Notes: generated by a model not told the origin, from the letters alone. DNA of 64,000 nt from Callorhinus ursinus (GCF_003265705.1 NW_020313044.1:3436625-3500624), one strand, 5' to 3'. Positions 37,956 to 49,468 are shown, counted from the stretch's first letter. Program-made: numbers and translations.

Positions 37956-38060
37956 CTCCACTTCCGCAAGGCCGGCAGCACAGCGCGTCACTTCCGGGCC
38001 GGCCGTTCACCCGCGCGGGCCGGGGCCGCCTCCGGGCCGGCCGGTTGCCAGGAGCCTTCT
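37600..38060. promoter_or_regulatory. SRA1: CpG-island promoter of SRA1
   Basis: This is a CpG-rich block over SRA1 exons 1 and 2 and upstream of the ATG. Two CACTTCCG motifs near 37960-37995 match the minus-strand ETS/GABPA consensus (CGGAAGTG). No TATA box is visible. SRA1 and the 3' end of APBB3 are only about 700 bp apart. Confidence 0.7.
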
Positions 38061-38716
38061 ACGTTGAGTGGCTGTTCAGAAATGCCGGGAGCCGCTGTGG
38101 GAACGCTGCCCCAGCTCCCTAAGGAACTCGAAATCTCCAGCTAATAAAACATCGGGACCCTGATCACAAGGCACTAAAGGGGACTGTTTTCCAAGAGGCG
38201 GCGCTCTAGGAGTCCTAATCCCCTGTAGGTTCAAACTCCGTCACAGTTGCTCTCAGGAGTAAGTTTTAACCACCAGAAACTCCTGCTTCACAAATGTCCC
38301 TGTGTGATCTAACCAGCTGGAATTCTAGAACCTCACCTCTCTCTACTGCCCTGCACATTTATACTCTCCAGGCTCCGTAACTAGTATTCACTTTCCTTCA
38401 GTACTTAAGTATCTTACTGGAGCCTCCACAACCCTGAGATTTCCTAGTTGTACTATATGTTATCTACCTTATTTAATGCTTGTTCATCTCCCCTTCTGAG
38501 AGTGGAACCCATATTTTATATCCCCACTGTCTAGCAGACCTTAAAAGATACATTTGTTGCAAGAATGAAGTCAGATTTCTGCCACACCCATGTCCTCATG
38601 TGACTACAGGCAGCCAACACCAACCAGAGACACAGACACTCACCTCACGCAGGTGTTAACCCCCAACCCTGTCCCAGGCCCAATATACTCACACCCAGTG
38701 AGGTCACTGAGGGATT
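38060..38716. other. short intergenic spacer SRA1-APBB3
   Basis: This is the unique-looking spacer between the SRA1 promoter and the APBB3 polyadenylation site. I see no open frame, SINE or RNA gene in it. Confidence 0.5.
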
Positions 38717-38722
38717 TTTATT
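38717..38722 (-). terminator. APBB3: APBB3 poly(A) signal
   Basis: TTTATT on the plus strand reads AATAAA on the minus strand, about 300 nt after the APBB3 stop (39018-39020). It is the only good minus-strand hexamer before the SRA1 promoter. Confidence 0.65.
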
Positions 38723-39017
38723 TGTACTGATTTTGCTATAAAGTGTTGCTGAGGTAGAGCCAACGGTCCAGGGCTGGACAGGGGCAAGGAACAGGGACCC
38801 AGGGAAAGGGCAGCCAGGGGCCTGGGTTGTAGTGCAGGCCTCTCAGTCATCCCTATAAACATTTAATAAACCGGGCAATAAAGAGAGGGTAGGCAAGAGC
38901 CGGAGGGGCAGGCAGAGAAGGCTTCAAGGAGTGAGAGGCTACAGGCCCCTGCAGAATGAAGGGGTATAGAGTTGGGCATGGACCCAGAGCCTCCTTACCC
39001 AGTCCTCCTGGATTAAC

Positions 39018-42000
39018 CTAGGGCATATGGAGCAGAGAGGGTTTCAGACGGAAGGCATCAAGAAAAGAAAAGACACCCCGCTTTCGAGGGGCCGCCCCTG
39101 CACCCCCAACCCCTCCTTTGAGCAGGGGGAGCGGGAGGGGACCTCCTGGGGAGTCCACGGAGCTGGTCCGCTTGAGCCGCAGGCGGGCACGGGCCTGGGC
39201 ACCCCAGGCCTTGCCTCGAGCTGCAGAGGCCACAAGACACTTCTGGTACTGAACCTAGGGAAAAGGGGAATGTGAGGATCCAGCTCCTTTCTGCCCCTGG
39301 ACTCCCTGACAGCTTCTGCAGAACAGGCAACTGGCCATGGCTTCAGTCCGCTATGAATGAGGCTGATAGTCGGCCCCATCTGGAGCCCCTACAGCATTCC
39401 CAGGGAGCTCAATAACAGAAACAGAAAATTTGACATTTCCTGAGCATTTAAGGAGGGCTGGACACTGTGCTAAGTGCTTCGCATAAATTTAACTTAATTC
39501 AAAGTTATTTATCAGGTGTTATAACCATTTTGCAAATGAGGAAATTTTGGTTCAGAGAGAATATATGTTAACTTGCCCAAGGTCACCTAGGCAAAAAATG
39601 ATAGAACTGGTATTCAGACTTACCCATAATGTACCTTAAGTGATCTTCCTGACCCACAAACTTAAATTCACTGCTCAAAACCTTTCAATGGCTCAAAGTG
39701 ACTTGGGACAAAATAAACTCATGACCACAATCTCTAAGTTCTTCCATGACCTGATGTTTTTTCTGCCCCCATCTCTCACTTCATCCGCCCCTCCAGATAC
39801 ACGAGATTCTTTTAGATACCCTAATCCACCAATATTGCTCTCATCTTCACAGCTGTGTGTCCGTGTATTTGGCACACCTTCTGTCCCAGTCCCCTTTACC
39901 GAACTTCTTCCTTAGACCTTCAATTCTCAGCTTCCTATCACCTCTTTCAGGTGGCCTTCTGGAATGGTCCGTCTCCTTCATCATCCTGTGGTGTACCACT
40001 CCCTTCTGGTCTGTGTCTGATCTAACCTGAGTGTTGTGTGAGGGCAAAGTCTGTGCCTTCTCTATCAGTAAATTCCCAGGATCCAGTATGGTGCCTGGTA
40101 CCCTGTAGGCACTCATGTTTGTTAAGGAAAGAGTAAGCTGAATTCATAGAGTGCAAGCATCCCACATTCCAATGCCCACAGATGCCAGGAAATAACCTAA
40201 ACGAGAGAAACAGGAGAAACAGTGCCCACCCTACCGCAAACAGTCCCTACACAATTCAGCTGAATGTTGAAATTTGTATGTGTGGACCCAGTATCAGAGG
40301 TTCTGATATTTTAAGAGAAACAGGAATAGCAATTAATACATGAAATATCCTGGCTCTAACTATCAGCAACTAACTTGAACTTATTAAAAACAGCATGAAG
40401 GCCAAATAAAAGAGTAGTTTACTATAGTCAGCCCTGGGATTACTGGTTTGTGATTTCTGGGGGTGCCAATCCCGAGCCCCAGTCACCAGTACAGAGCAGC
40501 TGCAGGGCAACCCCACCCACCCATTCCCACCCGTAACTCACCATGCAAGCAGCCTGCACAGCTTCAGAGAGTCCCCCTGCATGGGGCTGGCACCAGAAGG
40601 CTGCACACTGGAAGCTCTGACGGCCCAGGTCAGCAATGAGGCCAAAGGTGTGAGGGTCACGGCCAACACCAATAAAGGTCACAAGGCGCACAGGGCACTG
40701 CCATAGTGCTTCCTCCTCTGCACCAGCTTCTGCCTGCCCACACCAGGCCTGGTCACTAGAGGACCGGGCACTGGCTGGACCCAGTGAGCTCTTCCAATAG
40801 CAAGCAATGAGCCCCTGAGCATCCCTCCCACCCCTCCACAGCCCCCACCTTCACCTTCTTCTGGTACCTGAATGGGATGTGCAGTCATTAGAGAGTCAGA
40901 CACACTGAGCATGGCAGGGACCCAGGTATCCTGGTCCCCCCGGGTGGTGAGGGTACCAATGGCCTCATTCAGCACGTCCATGCCTGAGGGGACATGCCCA
41001 TCATAGTGTCTCCCAGATGTAAAGAAAAAAGGGATCTGCGGGGAGTGTCTAGGCCCCTCTCACGGACTTGGGATTCAGAGAGATGGCAATAGAAGGGCTG
41101 GGGCTGGGCTTAGAATCCTGAGTTGGGAAGGATGGCACACTGTAGGCCGGACAGGGCCATGGGAGCACTCTTGAGAAATTGTGGTAGATACTACCATACC
41201 CACCTTCCCTGACCTCATGTAGCCCACCTCCTCAGCTAGCTCAGTCCTCACCCATGGCTTTGTTGACTGGCAAGGTTCCCATGTACAGTGCCTCGTACTT
41301 CTGAGCAGCCTGGTTCACTGCATCCAGCAGCTCCACTGAAATGTACACGCAGCAAGTTGGCCTGAGCACTCTCTCAATGACCCCCTTACCCACCCTTCTG
41401 AGAACTGGCGCTAGTAGAAGGAAGGCCATGGATGCTCCTCCAATTCAGAGTTTGGGATCCCTGGAACCAGCACACATCAGAAGTCCCACATCTCCAGGGA
41501 AGTACTAAACAACCATGACTAAACAGCCCAAACTTCCACTAAAGTAGCCTCTTACTGCAGTGCAAGACCTCCCTCCCCATACCTTGCCGTGGCAGGTCTT
41601 CAGGGGAGATGGGGTCTAGGGAGGAGCAAGGGGAATCACCACTGACACCTACTCGCTCTGACAAGATCTGAAACACAGTGCAACCAGCATGAGATAAAGG
41701 GAGAGGGTCAATACTTCCCTGACCCAACCACCTTGGAAGCTTCAGACCAGCTCCATACCCACATTCCCTGCCCCATTCTTGGCCCTTACCTGGGCACAGA
41801 GCCCATGTAGGACACTGGCGATGGCCTTGGCAGGGACATCACAGCGAAACACATGGCACTTGAGCATACAGCTGTCTTTGTCACCCGCCACAAAAGCGAA
41901 GTCCCTGGCAGGGTGAGAGATGGGGCTGGGGCAGGGGCAGGGGCAAGGACAGGGGTGGAGATTGGGGTAGGGTAGAGGCTGGGTAGGAACAGGGACCTGT

Positions 42001-44419
42001 AGTGCCTGCAGGAGACTGGAGAGTCAGGCAAGGGACATGGTGGGGACAGAATAGGGAGGTCAGGGCTGGGGCTCAAGGCACCGGGCTGTCGCTCACCTGT
42101 CACTGTTCCGGAAGCATGTGGGAGCACAGGAGAGAATCAGCCCAGCCTCTCAGGCTCTCCCCCATCCGTCCCTGCTGAGCTGGGCCCACCCTCCCCAACC
42201 AGAGCTGGACCAGGCAGGGGAGGCAGAGCTTGGGTCCATGTCAGAGAATCTGTGTCCAGGGGTTCAAGTACAGAGGATCAGCATCAGTGGGGACCACAGC
42301 CTGCAGGAGGGAGGGAGGAGCAACTCTCACTTGGGGGGGGATGTAGGGGTCCTCACCGGCCCTTGGAGCTGCCCACACCCCACACACGGATGTGCACCAG
42401 AGGCTGGCAGTGGATCAGACTGTGGTCCAGAGGATTCACCAGGCTCATGGCATCCTTCTTTAGGATCATCAGCATGTTCTGGCCCTGCCAAGGAAAGGTC
42501 AGTCCAGAGCTCAGATGAAGGTGGTTGCCACGGAGAACAGGCAATTCAGCAACAACTGTCTCTGCTGGGCCCTGGGCTGAATCCCTTGAAGGGCCAGCCA
42601 GCTCACCTCACCCCAGGCACCAACTGGGGGCTGGCTGCGGCTACAGCTGCGAGTCTGGGCCAGTTGCTGGATGCAGTTATTGACTGCAATACTGCTCTTC
42701 CCTGGTACCAGATCCTCTTCGGGTACCTCTACCCAACCCAGGGAGCGGACTGCAAAGCACTGACGGGTTAGAGGAAAGGACAGGAGGGCTCTGAGTAAGT
42801 GGAGGTAGACATGGAAGTGGAACAGGAGGCAGAGTAGGATGGGAGATGTTGCAGCGTCCACACACACAAACCTTCTGGTACCCACTCCCTTCACGCTTCA
42901 TCACTTCTTCCCAGCCCACTCCCACCCCTGACCTTTCCCTTGGAACAATCCACCACCCCCACCACCATTCCTTGGGCCCTCAGGCCCAAAACACTACCTT
43001 AGCCCCTGGCTCCATACTCTGGATGTAGGACTCCTCACCATACCAGGACAGAGAGTTCCTGGAAGAGAGCCAGAGCTCATAAGGTGACCACACTTCCTAC
43101 AGAAGGGACAGTGGGGAAGCCCTGACTGCTTGATGGGCATGAGATATGGGATAAGACCCAGAACATAGTGCCCCAAATATAAAACCAGAGTGGGAGAGGG
43201 CCCAGGACATATTAAATGAATATAACACAGAGTGAGGTTTAAAATTCAAACAAAAACTCAGGATATAGAACATAGAATAAAAGTTGCAAACGTAGAACAG
43301 GATCCAAAACTTGGACCAAAACCCCAAATTGAGACAAGACTCTCTAGAACACAGGACAGGAACCCCCACAGAAAAGAGATTAGTACAGTGGCCAAGATCT
43401 AGAATGTGATTTGTCAGCACCCATAATAGGAAAGAACATGTAGCAATACACAGATCATGGAACAAGGGACAAACTTCAAAATACTAAGTCTCAAGAAATG
43501 GGACAGAGCCAAGAACCTGGGCTTGAAAGCAGAATGTGAGTCCAGCTGCATCTCTGAACGCCATGGAACCCCGAGTCTTTCATTCTGCCTGGCCTATCCC
43601 TGTTACCTGCGGTCCAGTGAGCTCTCCAGACTAGAAAAGGATCTCCCCTTGGGGGGCCGAAGTCCCCAAATCCCCTCCGTCCTCTGTGGAGAGGGAACTA
43701 GGTCAGTGTGGCAGCAAGCCTAGATCCACACACGGGCTCAGACACCCCTCCTCACACTCCACCTACCGTGCCTGGATCCTCTGCATCTCCTGTTTCCCAG
43801 GTTGGGCGCTGCCACTGGGTGCTGCCACTGGGTACATGCCAATAGTAAGTACCTGCAGCATCTCGTATCTTCCTCCAGCCAGGGGGCAGTCCTGGCTCCC
43901 CCTCCAGACTCTGGTCCCCCCACAAGTCATCTACAGGAACATGGGATGGGGAGAGGAATCACGGGATTGGAGAGGGAAGGAATATTGGTGGGTTCAGAAT
44001 AACCCTGTCAGAACCAACCTCCGGGGGCGCCTGGGTGGCTCAGTCCTTTAAGCAGCTACCTTGGGCTCAGGTCATGATCTCAGGGTCCTGCGATCAGCCC
44101 CACATGGGGCTCCCTGCTCAGCAGGGAGCCTGCTTCTCCCTTTTCCCGCTTGTGCTCTCTCTCTCAAATTAATAAATTAAGGTTTAAAAAAAAAGAACAC
44201 TCCTTCCAACCCAAAGCGGACAATCCTTAGGATGGAGGTCCAGGAGGTCCTTTACAGCGCAAAGATCCAGGGTTCACTTGTCCCCTGGTCCTCATCCTGA
44301 GACATACCCCGTCGACTCCCTCGTTTCCCCCTCAGCTCCCCATCCTCCCATCGGGCCCCTCCGTGCACACCATCGCAGTTGACCAGAATGATGGCCAGCA
44401 TGTAATCCTTGCCCAGCAT
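39018..44419 (-). CDS. APBB3: APBB3 (FE65L2), amyloid precursor protein-binding adaptor
   Basis: Adaptor whose phosphotyrosine-binding domains contact APP-family tails and other partners. Thirteen coding exons on the minus strand: 44371-44419, 43767-43930, 43607-43683, 42998-43058, 42607-42759, 42357-42484, 42097-42102, 41790-41904, 41583-41667, 41252-41335, 40868-40983, 40542-40733, 39018-39254. Product 488 residues, close to human. It begins [21 protein letters not shown] domain lies at about residues 31-63 (LPPGWRKI...[15 protein letters not shown]). PTB1 covers about 118-250 ([16 protein letters not shown]) and PTB2 about 283-412 ([12 protein letters not shown]). The tail is basic and ends [11 protein letters not shown]. 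All thirteen junctions keep phase. The 5' end faces SLC35A4 across a shared CpG island. Confidence 0.96.
39440..39660 (-). repeat. MIR, antisense
   Basis: Antisense MIR text (gctaagtgcttcgcataaat, aacttgcccaaggtcaccta) in the APBB3 intron between the last two coding exons. L2-like text follows to about 40130. Confidence 0.7.
42097..42102 (-). other. APBB3: APBB3 6-nt microexon in PTB1
   Basis: On the minus strand the six bases TGACAG are bounded by a consensus acceptor (cttccggaacag) and donor (GTGAGC). The exon before ends in CG and the exon after begins with G, so inclusion gives ...GRDRDFAF and skipping gives ...GRDFAF; both are in frame. The paralogue FE65/APBB1 is known for a 6-nt neuron-specific microexon in its first PTB domain, so the position looks homologous. 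Confidence 0.8.
44023..44196 (+). repeat. Can-SINE
   Basis: Plus-strand copy (GGGGGCGCCTGGGTGGCTCA) in APBB3 intron 1, on the strand opposite to the gene. Confidence 0.9.
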
Positions 44420-44958
44420 AGCCCCGACCGCGTCCCCGCCGGCCTTCGCCGGCCCGCAATCTCAGCCCAGCTCGACCTCCGGAGCGGCTGCGCTCACAAA
44501 CCCAGCCTCTGCTCTGGCCAGGCCAACAGGCGCCGCACAAATACAAGGTGGGGTAAGAGCCGAGTCCCAGGGGCGGGAAAGGACGAGTCTGAGCAGCGCC
44601 GCCCGCCGAGGGGTGGCGCGTGTAAACAGGCCTCTGGAAACCCAAGTGGGTGCGTGTTTCCGTGCGTGGCTCGAGGAAAAGCGCACCGACCGATGCCAAC
44701 GCCCCCGCTGACATCACGGCGCAACTATGAGCTCATCAAGGGGCGGACGACCAGCCAGACGAACGTGCGCGGTGCACACATGCGCACGAGTGAGCTCACC
44801 ACGTCCACGTCGTAAGCGCGCGCGGACACGCAGTTGTGTCGCGCCGGAGGCGTCACGTGGGAGTACCTGAGAGAAGGAGACTACCCGGGCTCGGCCGTCG
44901 GGAGAGCACCTCCACCCTTGCCAAAAATGCCCCGGAAGTGCCTTCGCCCTCAGTAAAG

Positions 44959-45033
44959 ATGGCCGTAGCACTTGGCATGAGGGAGGCGGGGCTGCGCCTG
45001 CGCAACAAGTTCGGCGGGGAAGATGGCGGATGA
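44959..45033 (+). CDS. SLC35A4: possible overlapping uORF, 24 codons
   Basis: ATG at 44959 opens a 24-codon frame ending at TGA 45031-45033. It overlaps the microprotein ATG at 45023 in another frame. It exists in the mRNA only if transcription starts upstream of 44959, which the sequence does not settle. Confidence 0.3.
   Translation: MAVALGMREAGLRLRNKFGGEDGG
45019..45030 (+). promoter_or_regulatory. SLC35A4: TISU-like translation initiator at microprotein start
   Basis: GAAGATGGCGGA matches the TISU consensus SAASATGGCGGC at 11 of 12 positions and contains the microprotein start codon. TISU elements combine a YY1 site with efficient initiation close to a short 5' end, and are frequent in mitochondrial genes (established knowledge). 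Confidence 0.6.
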
Positions 45034-47158
45034 CAAGGTGAGTGGACGTGAGGGTTATCTGCAGTGCGGGGTGGTCTTCACACCGTTTTAGTCCTTGGGA
45101 GAGGCGATACTTGGAGCCTCTCTTGCGTAGGAGTGCCCTTTATGGGGTTTTTACTCTGGTCGGGTTTATACTCTTGTCGACTGCCTCAACACTGGGGAGT
45201 GGAGTAGCGGAGCACTACACGAGGCAAGCTGAGCCGGGCATCTCCCAGGTGTCCTCTCCCGGGACCCTCACGCTCCTTATTTACTGGCACACACTCAGAC
45301 ACACTCACCCTGACATACTCCTCACTCTTGCATTCCCTAGCCCCCCGAAATTTCCCTCCTGGAAACACGATGTTTCCAAGCCACACGGACACGGACATTC
45401 TCATTCAAACTCTCTTGCGCACAACACTGAATTTTATACTTTGAGGTGATCAGAGCCACTTAGTTCATTTACCCACACTCCTGCAGACAGCCACCCCTCA
45501 CCCCCACCCCAGCTAGCGCATCCAGGCACACATTCAGTTTGGGAAGCCCAGGCAGAAATCAGGTTTACCCCAGAGCGTCCAGGGAAGTGCCTCAGGCCAT
45601 TATTCACCGACTGGTCTTAAGTTTAGCACCATCTGCACATTTACTAAGTACTTAACAGTTTTTGTGTTAGGCTTGGGGACCCAGTAGGCAAGACGGACTG
45701 GTTGCCACTTTCATGTAGCTTATAGTCGAGTCAGTCAGCCTGATAAATCCAGCTGAAGGTATCCTAGCTGTGTCTTTTGCCTCTCTACACACTGCTTGCT
45801 ATATAAAATTCTGTAAGGATTGTCACAGATGCAGATCCCATCTGTCACCCCCTCCATGACCCCCGTGTGAATTCACTTTTTTTAAAAATATTTTATTTGT
45901 TTATTTGACAGAGAGAGACATAGCTAGATAGAGAATACAAGCAGGGGGAGTGGGAGAGGGAGAAGCAGGCCTCCTGCTGAGCAGGGAGCCCGATGCGGGG
46001 CTCGATCCCAGGACCCTGGGATCATGACCTGAGCCGAAGGCAGACGCTTAACGACTGAGCACCCAGGCACCCCTGTGAATTCACTTTTGAATGTCTTTTT
46101 TTTTTTTTCATTACCACCATCATCGCAGGAAGTTTTTATAAGAGATTTCTCATGCTCACACCCCCACCCACCCAGCCTCTGATAGACCTGAACAGAGAAT
46201 AAGGCTGCGTTAACCTGCTGGAGCTGGCTTCTTTCTTGTTCTAGGATTCTCTGCCCAAGCTTAAGGACCTGGCATTTCTCAAGAACCAGCTGGAACGCCT
46301 GCAGCAGCGTGTGGAAGACGAAGTCAGCAGTGGTGTGAGCCAGGTAAAGTTGCACCTGCCTACCACTCCCCCTGCAACCCACCCTTGGGCTGCATTGCCC
46401 TGTACACTTCTGAATGGGTAATAGAGATTTATTCAGCAAATGGTTATTGAGGGCCAGTTCTCTGGGGACCCCCAAGGAAAGTTTCCCTAAGAAAACGACA
46501 CTTGAACTGGCATCTTAAATAGAAGTTAACTAGGTAAAGAGGAGAGAAGAGAACATTTCAGGCAGATGGAACAACATATGCAAAGCTCTCATGGTTGGAG
46601 GTAGCATGATGAACATGGGGAGTGACAATAACTTAGTTTGGCTATAGTAATGGGGAGCGTGATGGGAAGTGATGCTGGAAAAGCCAGCAGGGGTCAGATT
46701 CCTCAGGGACATCTCTGTAGCTTTGTGGTCGTAGGGTTCTGTGGTTGGAGTCTTCTAACCACAGGGTTCTGAGATTGTGTGATCAGGACTTCTAGGTTCT
46801 TTTTCTGCCTCTAGAACCTTGAAAGAATCTTTGGAGAGAATACTGCAGCTTTTTAGAGTAAGGAGGAGGGGGTGGTGGGATGCTCTAGGGCGAGCTTGAG
46901 TAGACCCTGGATAGAGAAGGGAGACCCTGGCTGAGTTTTCTCCTTCATTTTGCTCCACAGGATGGCTCGCTCATGTCCTCCCCATTCCTCAAGGGCTTCT
47001 TAGCCGGCTATGTGGTGGCCAAACTGAGGGCATCAGCAGTATTGGGCTTTGCTGTTGGTACCTGCACTGGCATCTACGCAGCTCAGGCATATGCCGTGCC
47101 CAATGTGGAGAAGACATTGAGGGACTATCTTCAGTCATTGCGAAAAGGGCCTGACTAG
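45023..47158 (+). CDS. SLC35A4: SLC35A4 upstream ORF microprotein (SLC35A4-MP)
   Basis: The 5' ORF of the SLC35A4 transcript, known in human and mouse to make a stable single-pass microprotein of the inner mitochondrial membrane. Exons: 45023-45037, 46245-46343, 46961-47158, in total 103 residues, the same length as human. It starts MADDKDSLPKLKDLAFLKNQ, with a basic/coiled N-terminal helix (LERLQQRVEDEV). A Gly/Ala-rich membrane segment lies at about residues 62-84 (ASAVLGFAVGTCTGIYAAQA). It ends LRKGPD. Full-length conservation with intact splice phases supports it as a real protein. The transporter ORF begins 427 nt after its stop. Confidence 0.95.
45884..46073 (-). repeat. Can-SINE
   Basis: Minus-strand copy in SLC35A4 intron 1, ending gagcacccaggcacccc. 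Confidence 0.88.
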
Positions 47159-47585
47159 CTCTGGATCCCATGGGGAAGGAAGGATGAGCACCTCGGGCCT
47201 GCAGGTAGAGGCCTTTCAACCACAGACACCATATTTGGCTTCCCCACCTATCACCCTTTTGCTATCTGCAACTTGCCCACAGTCTTCATCCTTGCTTTCC
47301 TTCCTGCAGAGGGTAAACAGTGGCTTATCAGCCAGCAGATGGGACGCCCCTCCTTAACCCCATGGGACTGGCCCTGAGACTGTGGCTTCTAGGGCCACCA
47401 GCCCCTTCCTCTTCCAGCCCTGACTGTGGGGTTTGCAGCTGACTCTGATTCTCAGTATTCTCTCTAGCGATGTACCACGGCTCCTCCCTCCTGCAAGCTG
47501 GCTCCGTACTGATTTTCCCCAAACTTGTTACAATTCCCACTGCCTCCTTGCTAGCTACACAGACTACCCAGGGGCTGGTTTGGGC

Positions 47586-48560
47586 ATGAGTGTAGAGGAC
47601 GGGGGTACGCCAGGCCTGGGCCGTCCCAGGCAGGCCCGCTGGACCCTGATGCTACTCCTGTCCACTGCCATGTATGGCGCCCATGCCCCATTGCTGGCAC
47701 TGTGCCATGTGAACGGCAGAGTGCCCTTCCGGCCCTCCTCGGCCGTGCTGCTGACTGAGCTGACCAAGCTACTGCTGTGCGCCTTCTCCCTCTTGGTGGG
47801 CTGGCAAGCATGGCCCCAGGGGGCCCCACCATGGCGCCAGGCTGCCCCCTTTGCACTATCAGCCCTACTGTACGGAGCTAACAACAACCTGGTGATCTAT
47901 CTTCAACGTTACATGGACCCCAGCACCTACCAGGTGCTGAGCAATCTCAAGATTGGAAGCACGGCCCTGTTCTACTGCCTGTGTCTCCGGCACCGCCTCT
48001 CTGCACGCCAGGGCTTAGCACTGCTGCTGCTGATGGCAGCGGGGGCCTGCTATGCAGCTGGTGGCCTCCAGGACCCTGGGAACACCCTTCCTGGACCCCC
48101 TTCAGCAGCTGCTGCTGGCCCTATGCCCCTGCATATCACTCCACTGGGACTGCTGCTTCTCATCTTGTACTGCCTCATCTCGGGCCTGTCGTCTGTGTAC
48201 ACAGAACTGCTTATGAAGCGACAGAGGCTGCCCCTAGCACTTCAGAACTTCTTCCTCTACACTTTTGGTGTGCTCCTGAATCTAGGTCTACATGCAGGTG
48301 GTGGCCCTGGCCCGGGCCTCCTGGAGGGTTTCTCCGGATGGGCAGCGCTTGTGGTGCTGAGCCAGGCACTAAATGGACTGCTCATGTCAGCCGTCATGAA
48401 GCATGGCAGCAGCATCACACGCCTGTTTGTTGTGTCCTGCTCACTGGTGGTCAATGCTGTGCTCTCGGCAGCCCTGCTGCGGCTACAGCTCACTGCTGCC
48501 TTCTTCCTGGCCACGTTGCTCATTGGTCTGGCTGTGCGCCTGTATTATGGCAGCTGCTAG
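47586..48560 (+). CDS. SLC35A4: SLC35A4, nucleotide-sugar transporter family protein
   Basis: Golgi multi-span transporter of the SLC35A (nucleotide sugar transporter) family; UDP-sugar or CDP-ribitol transport has been proposed. It has a single coding exon and 324 residues, as in human. It starts MSVEDGGTPGLGRPRQARW, then about ten hydrophobic helices (TLMLLLSTAMYGAHAPLLAL at the first). The family signature YGANNNLVIYLQRYMDPSTY lies near residue 97, and a conserved SNLKIGSTALFY follows. The C-terminus is AVRLYYGSC. The frame stays open back to 47433, but only through a TTG, so the ATG at 47586 is the start. The ATG has modest context and lies downstream of the microprotein ORF and several other ATGs, so it must be reached by leaky scanning or reinitiation. 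Confidence 0.97.
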   Translation: MSVEDGGTPGLGRPRQARWTLMLLLSTAMYGAHAPLLALCHVNGRVPFRPSSAVLLTELTKLLLCAFSLLVGWQAWPQGAPPWRQAAPFALSALLYGANNNLVIYLQRYMDPSTYQVLSNLKIGSTALFYCLCLRHRLSARQGLALLLLMAAGACYAAGGLQDPGNTLPGPPSAAAAGPMPLHITPLGLLLLILYCLISGLSSVYTELLMKRQRLPLALQNFFLYTFGVLLNLGLHAGGGPGPGLLEGFSGWAALVVLSQALNGLLMSAVMKHGSSITRLFVVSCSLVVNAVLSAALLRLQLTAAFFLATLLIGLAVRLYYGSC

Positions 48561-49468
48561 CCCCTGACCACCTCCACCCAGACTCCTGACCCTGTAGATT
48601 GGGTACGATCATGAGAGCCACCTCCCAGGCCTCCGGACCCTTCCTCAGCAGCCAGCCCTGTAACAAGTGCCTTGTGACAAGAGGGGTTGGTGAGAGCAGC
48701 CAGGTTAGTCTCTGGAGGTGGGTGAATGAAGGGTTACCCCAGGAGACTTAAAGACTGGGTTTGATTAAAGAAACTTAACTTCCCAGAAGTCCATCCACAC
48801 TCTAAGGAATTGGGGAAGCATCAATACCTAGGCCTTAGAAATGACCTCACCCCGAATGGAGGAGGCTCCCTGCCTCACCCTGCATGAATGCAGTTGTTTC
48901 AAGTGGGGTATGGGCACCAGTTGGTTTTCCTTGCCTCCTGTGGTCACCCCAGCAGACCCATTGCGTCCAGGCCTGGTGCGGGCTACTCCAGCCCAGCTTT
49001 GGTACATGACTCCCCCCATTAGAGACATTCACCCCTCACTGTAATGCAGGAAAGCCCGATTGCCACAGCTTTTATACCGATCGCCCAGGCCACTCTTCTA
49101 AGCTCCCCCAGCTCCAGCAACACCTGGAGACAGTGCTCCATGCTCCCTCCACCATGCTGCTCTCCACACCCACCCAGCCTTTGTTCTGGAAACCCCAGAG
49201 AGGACTGGAGCTTGACTCATCTCAGGGAATGTTGCCCCTGGGCCCTGGCTTAAGGCTACACTCCTGACCTCTCTGCTCACTCCAAGGCCCCTCTCCAAGC
49301 CCACTGCCCCCTCTACAGCTCCTAGGAGGTACCATTCTTCTCACTCTGGGTCCTGCCCCTGCCTAGCAGTGTCCCAGCTCTTTACAGTTTAGGGAAGCTC
49401 TACCCAGAGTGACCTGGAACCAGGCACAGGGAAATTTGGTGTAGCTCAATCAGTGTCTCTATGTAAGC

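Larger units (their letters stand above)
44380..45040. promoter_or_regulatory. bidirectional CpG-island promoter APBB3 / SLC35A4
   Basis: CpG-dense segment between the divergent first coding exons of APBB3 (ATG at 44419, minus) and the SLC35A4 microprotein (ATG at 45023, plus), about 600 bp apart. Visible motifs: GTCACGTG E-box at 44852-44859, ETS motif CCGGAAGTG at 44932-44940, NRF1-like TGCGCCTGCGCA at 44993-45004, and YY1-like AAGATGGCGG at 45020-45029. There is no TATA box. Confidence 0.75.

Noticed and set aside
42118..42771. 217-codon plus-strand open frame
   Set aside because: It is the antisense shadow of APBB3 exons 42357-42759; the minus-strand frame is the real one.
47433..47585. 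In-frame 51-codon N-terminal extension of SLC35A4
   Set aside because: It begins at TTG with no upstream ATG, and the 324-residue product from 47586 matches the family length.
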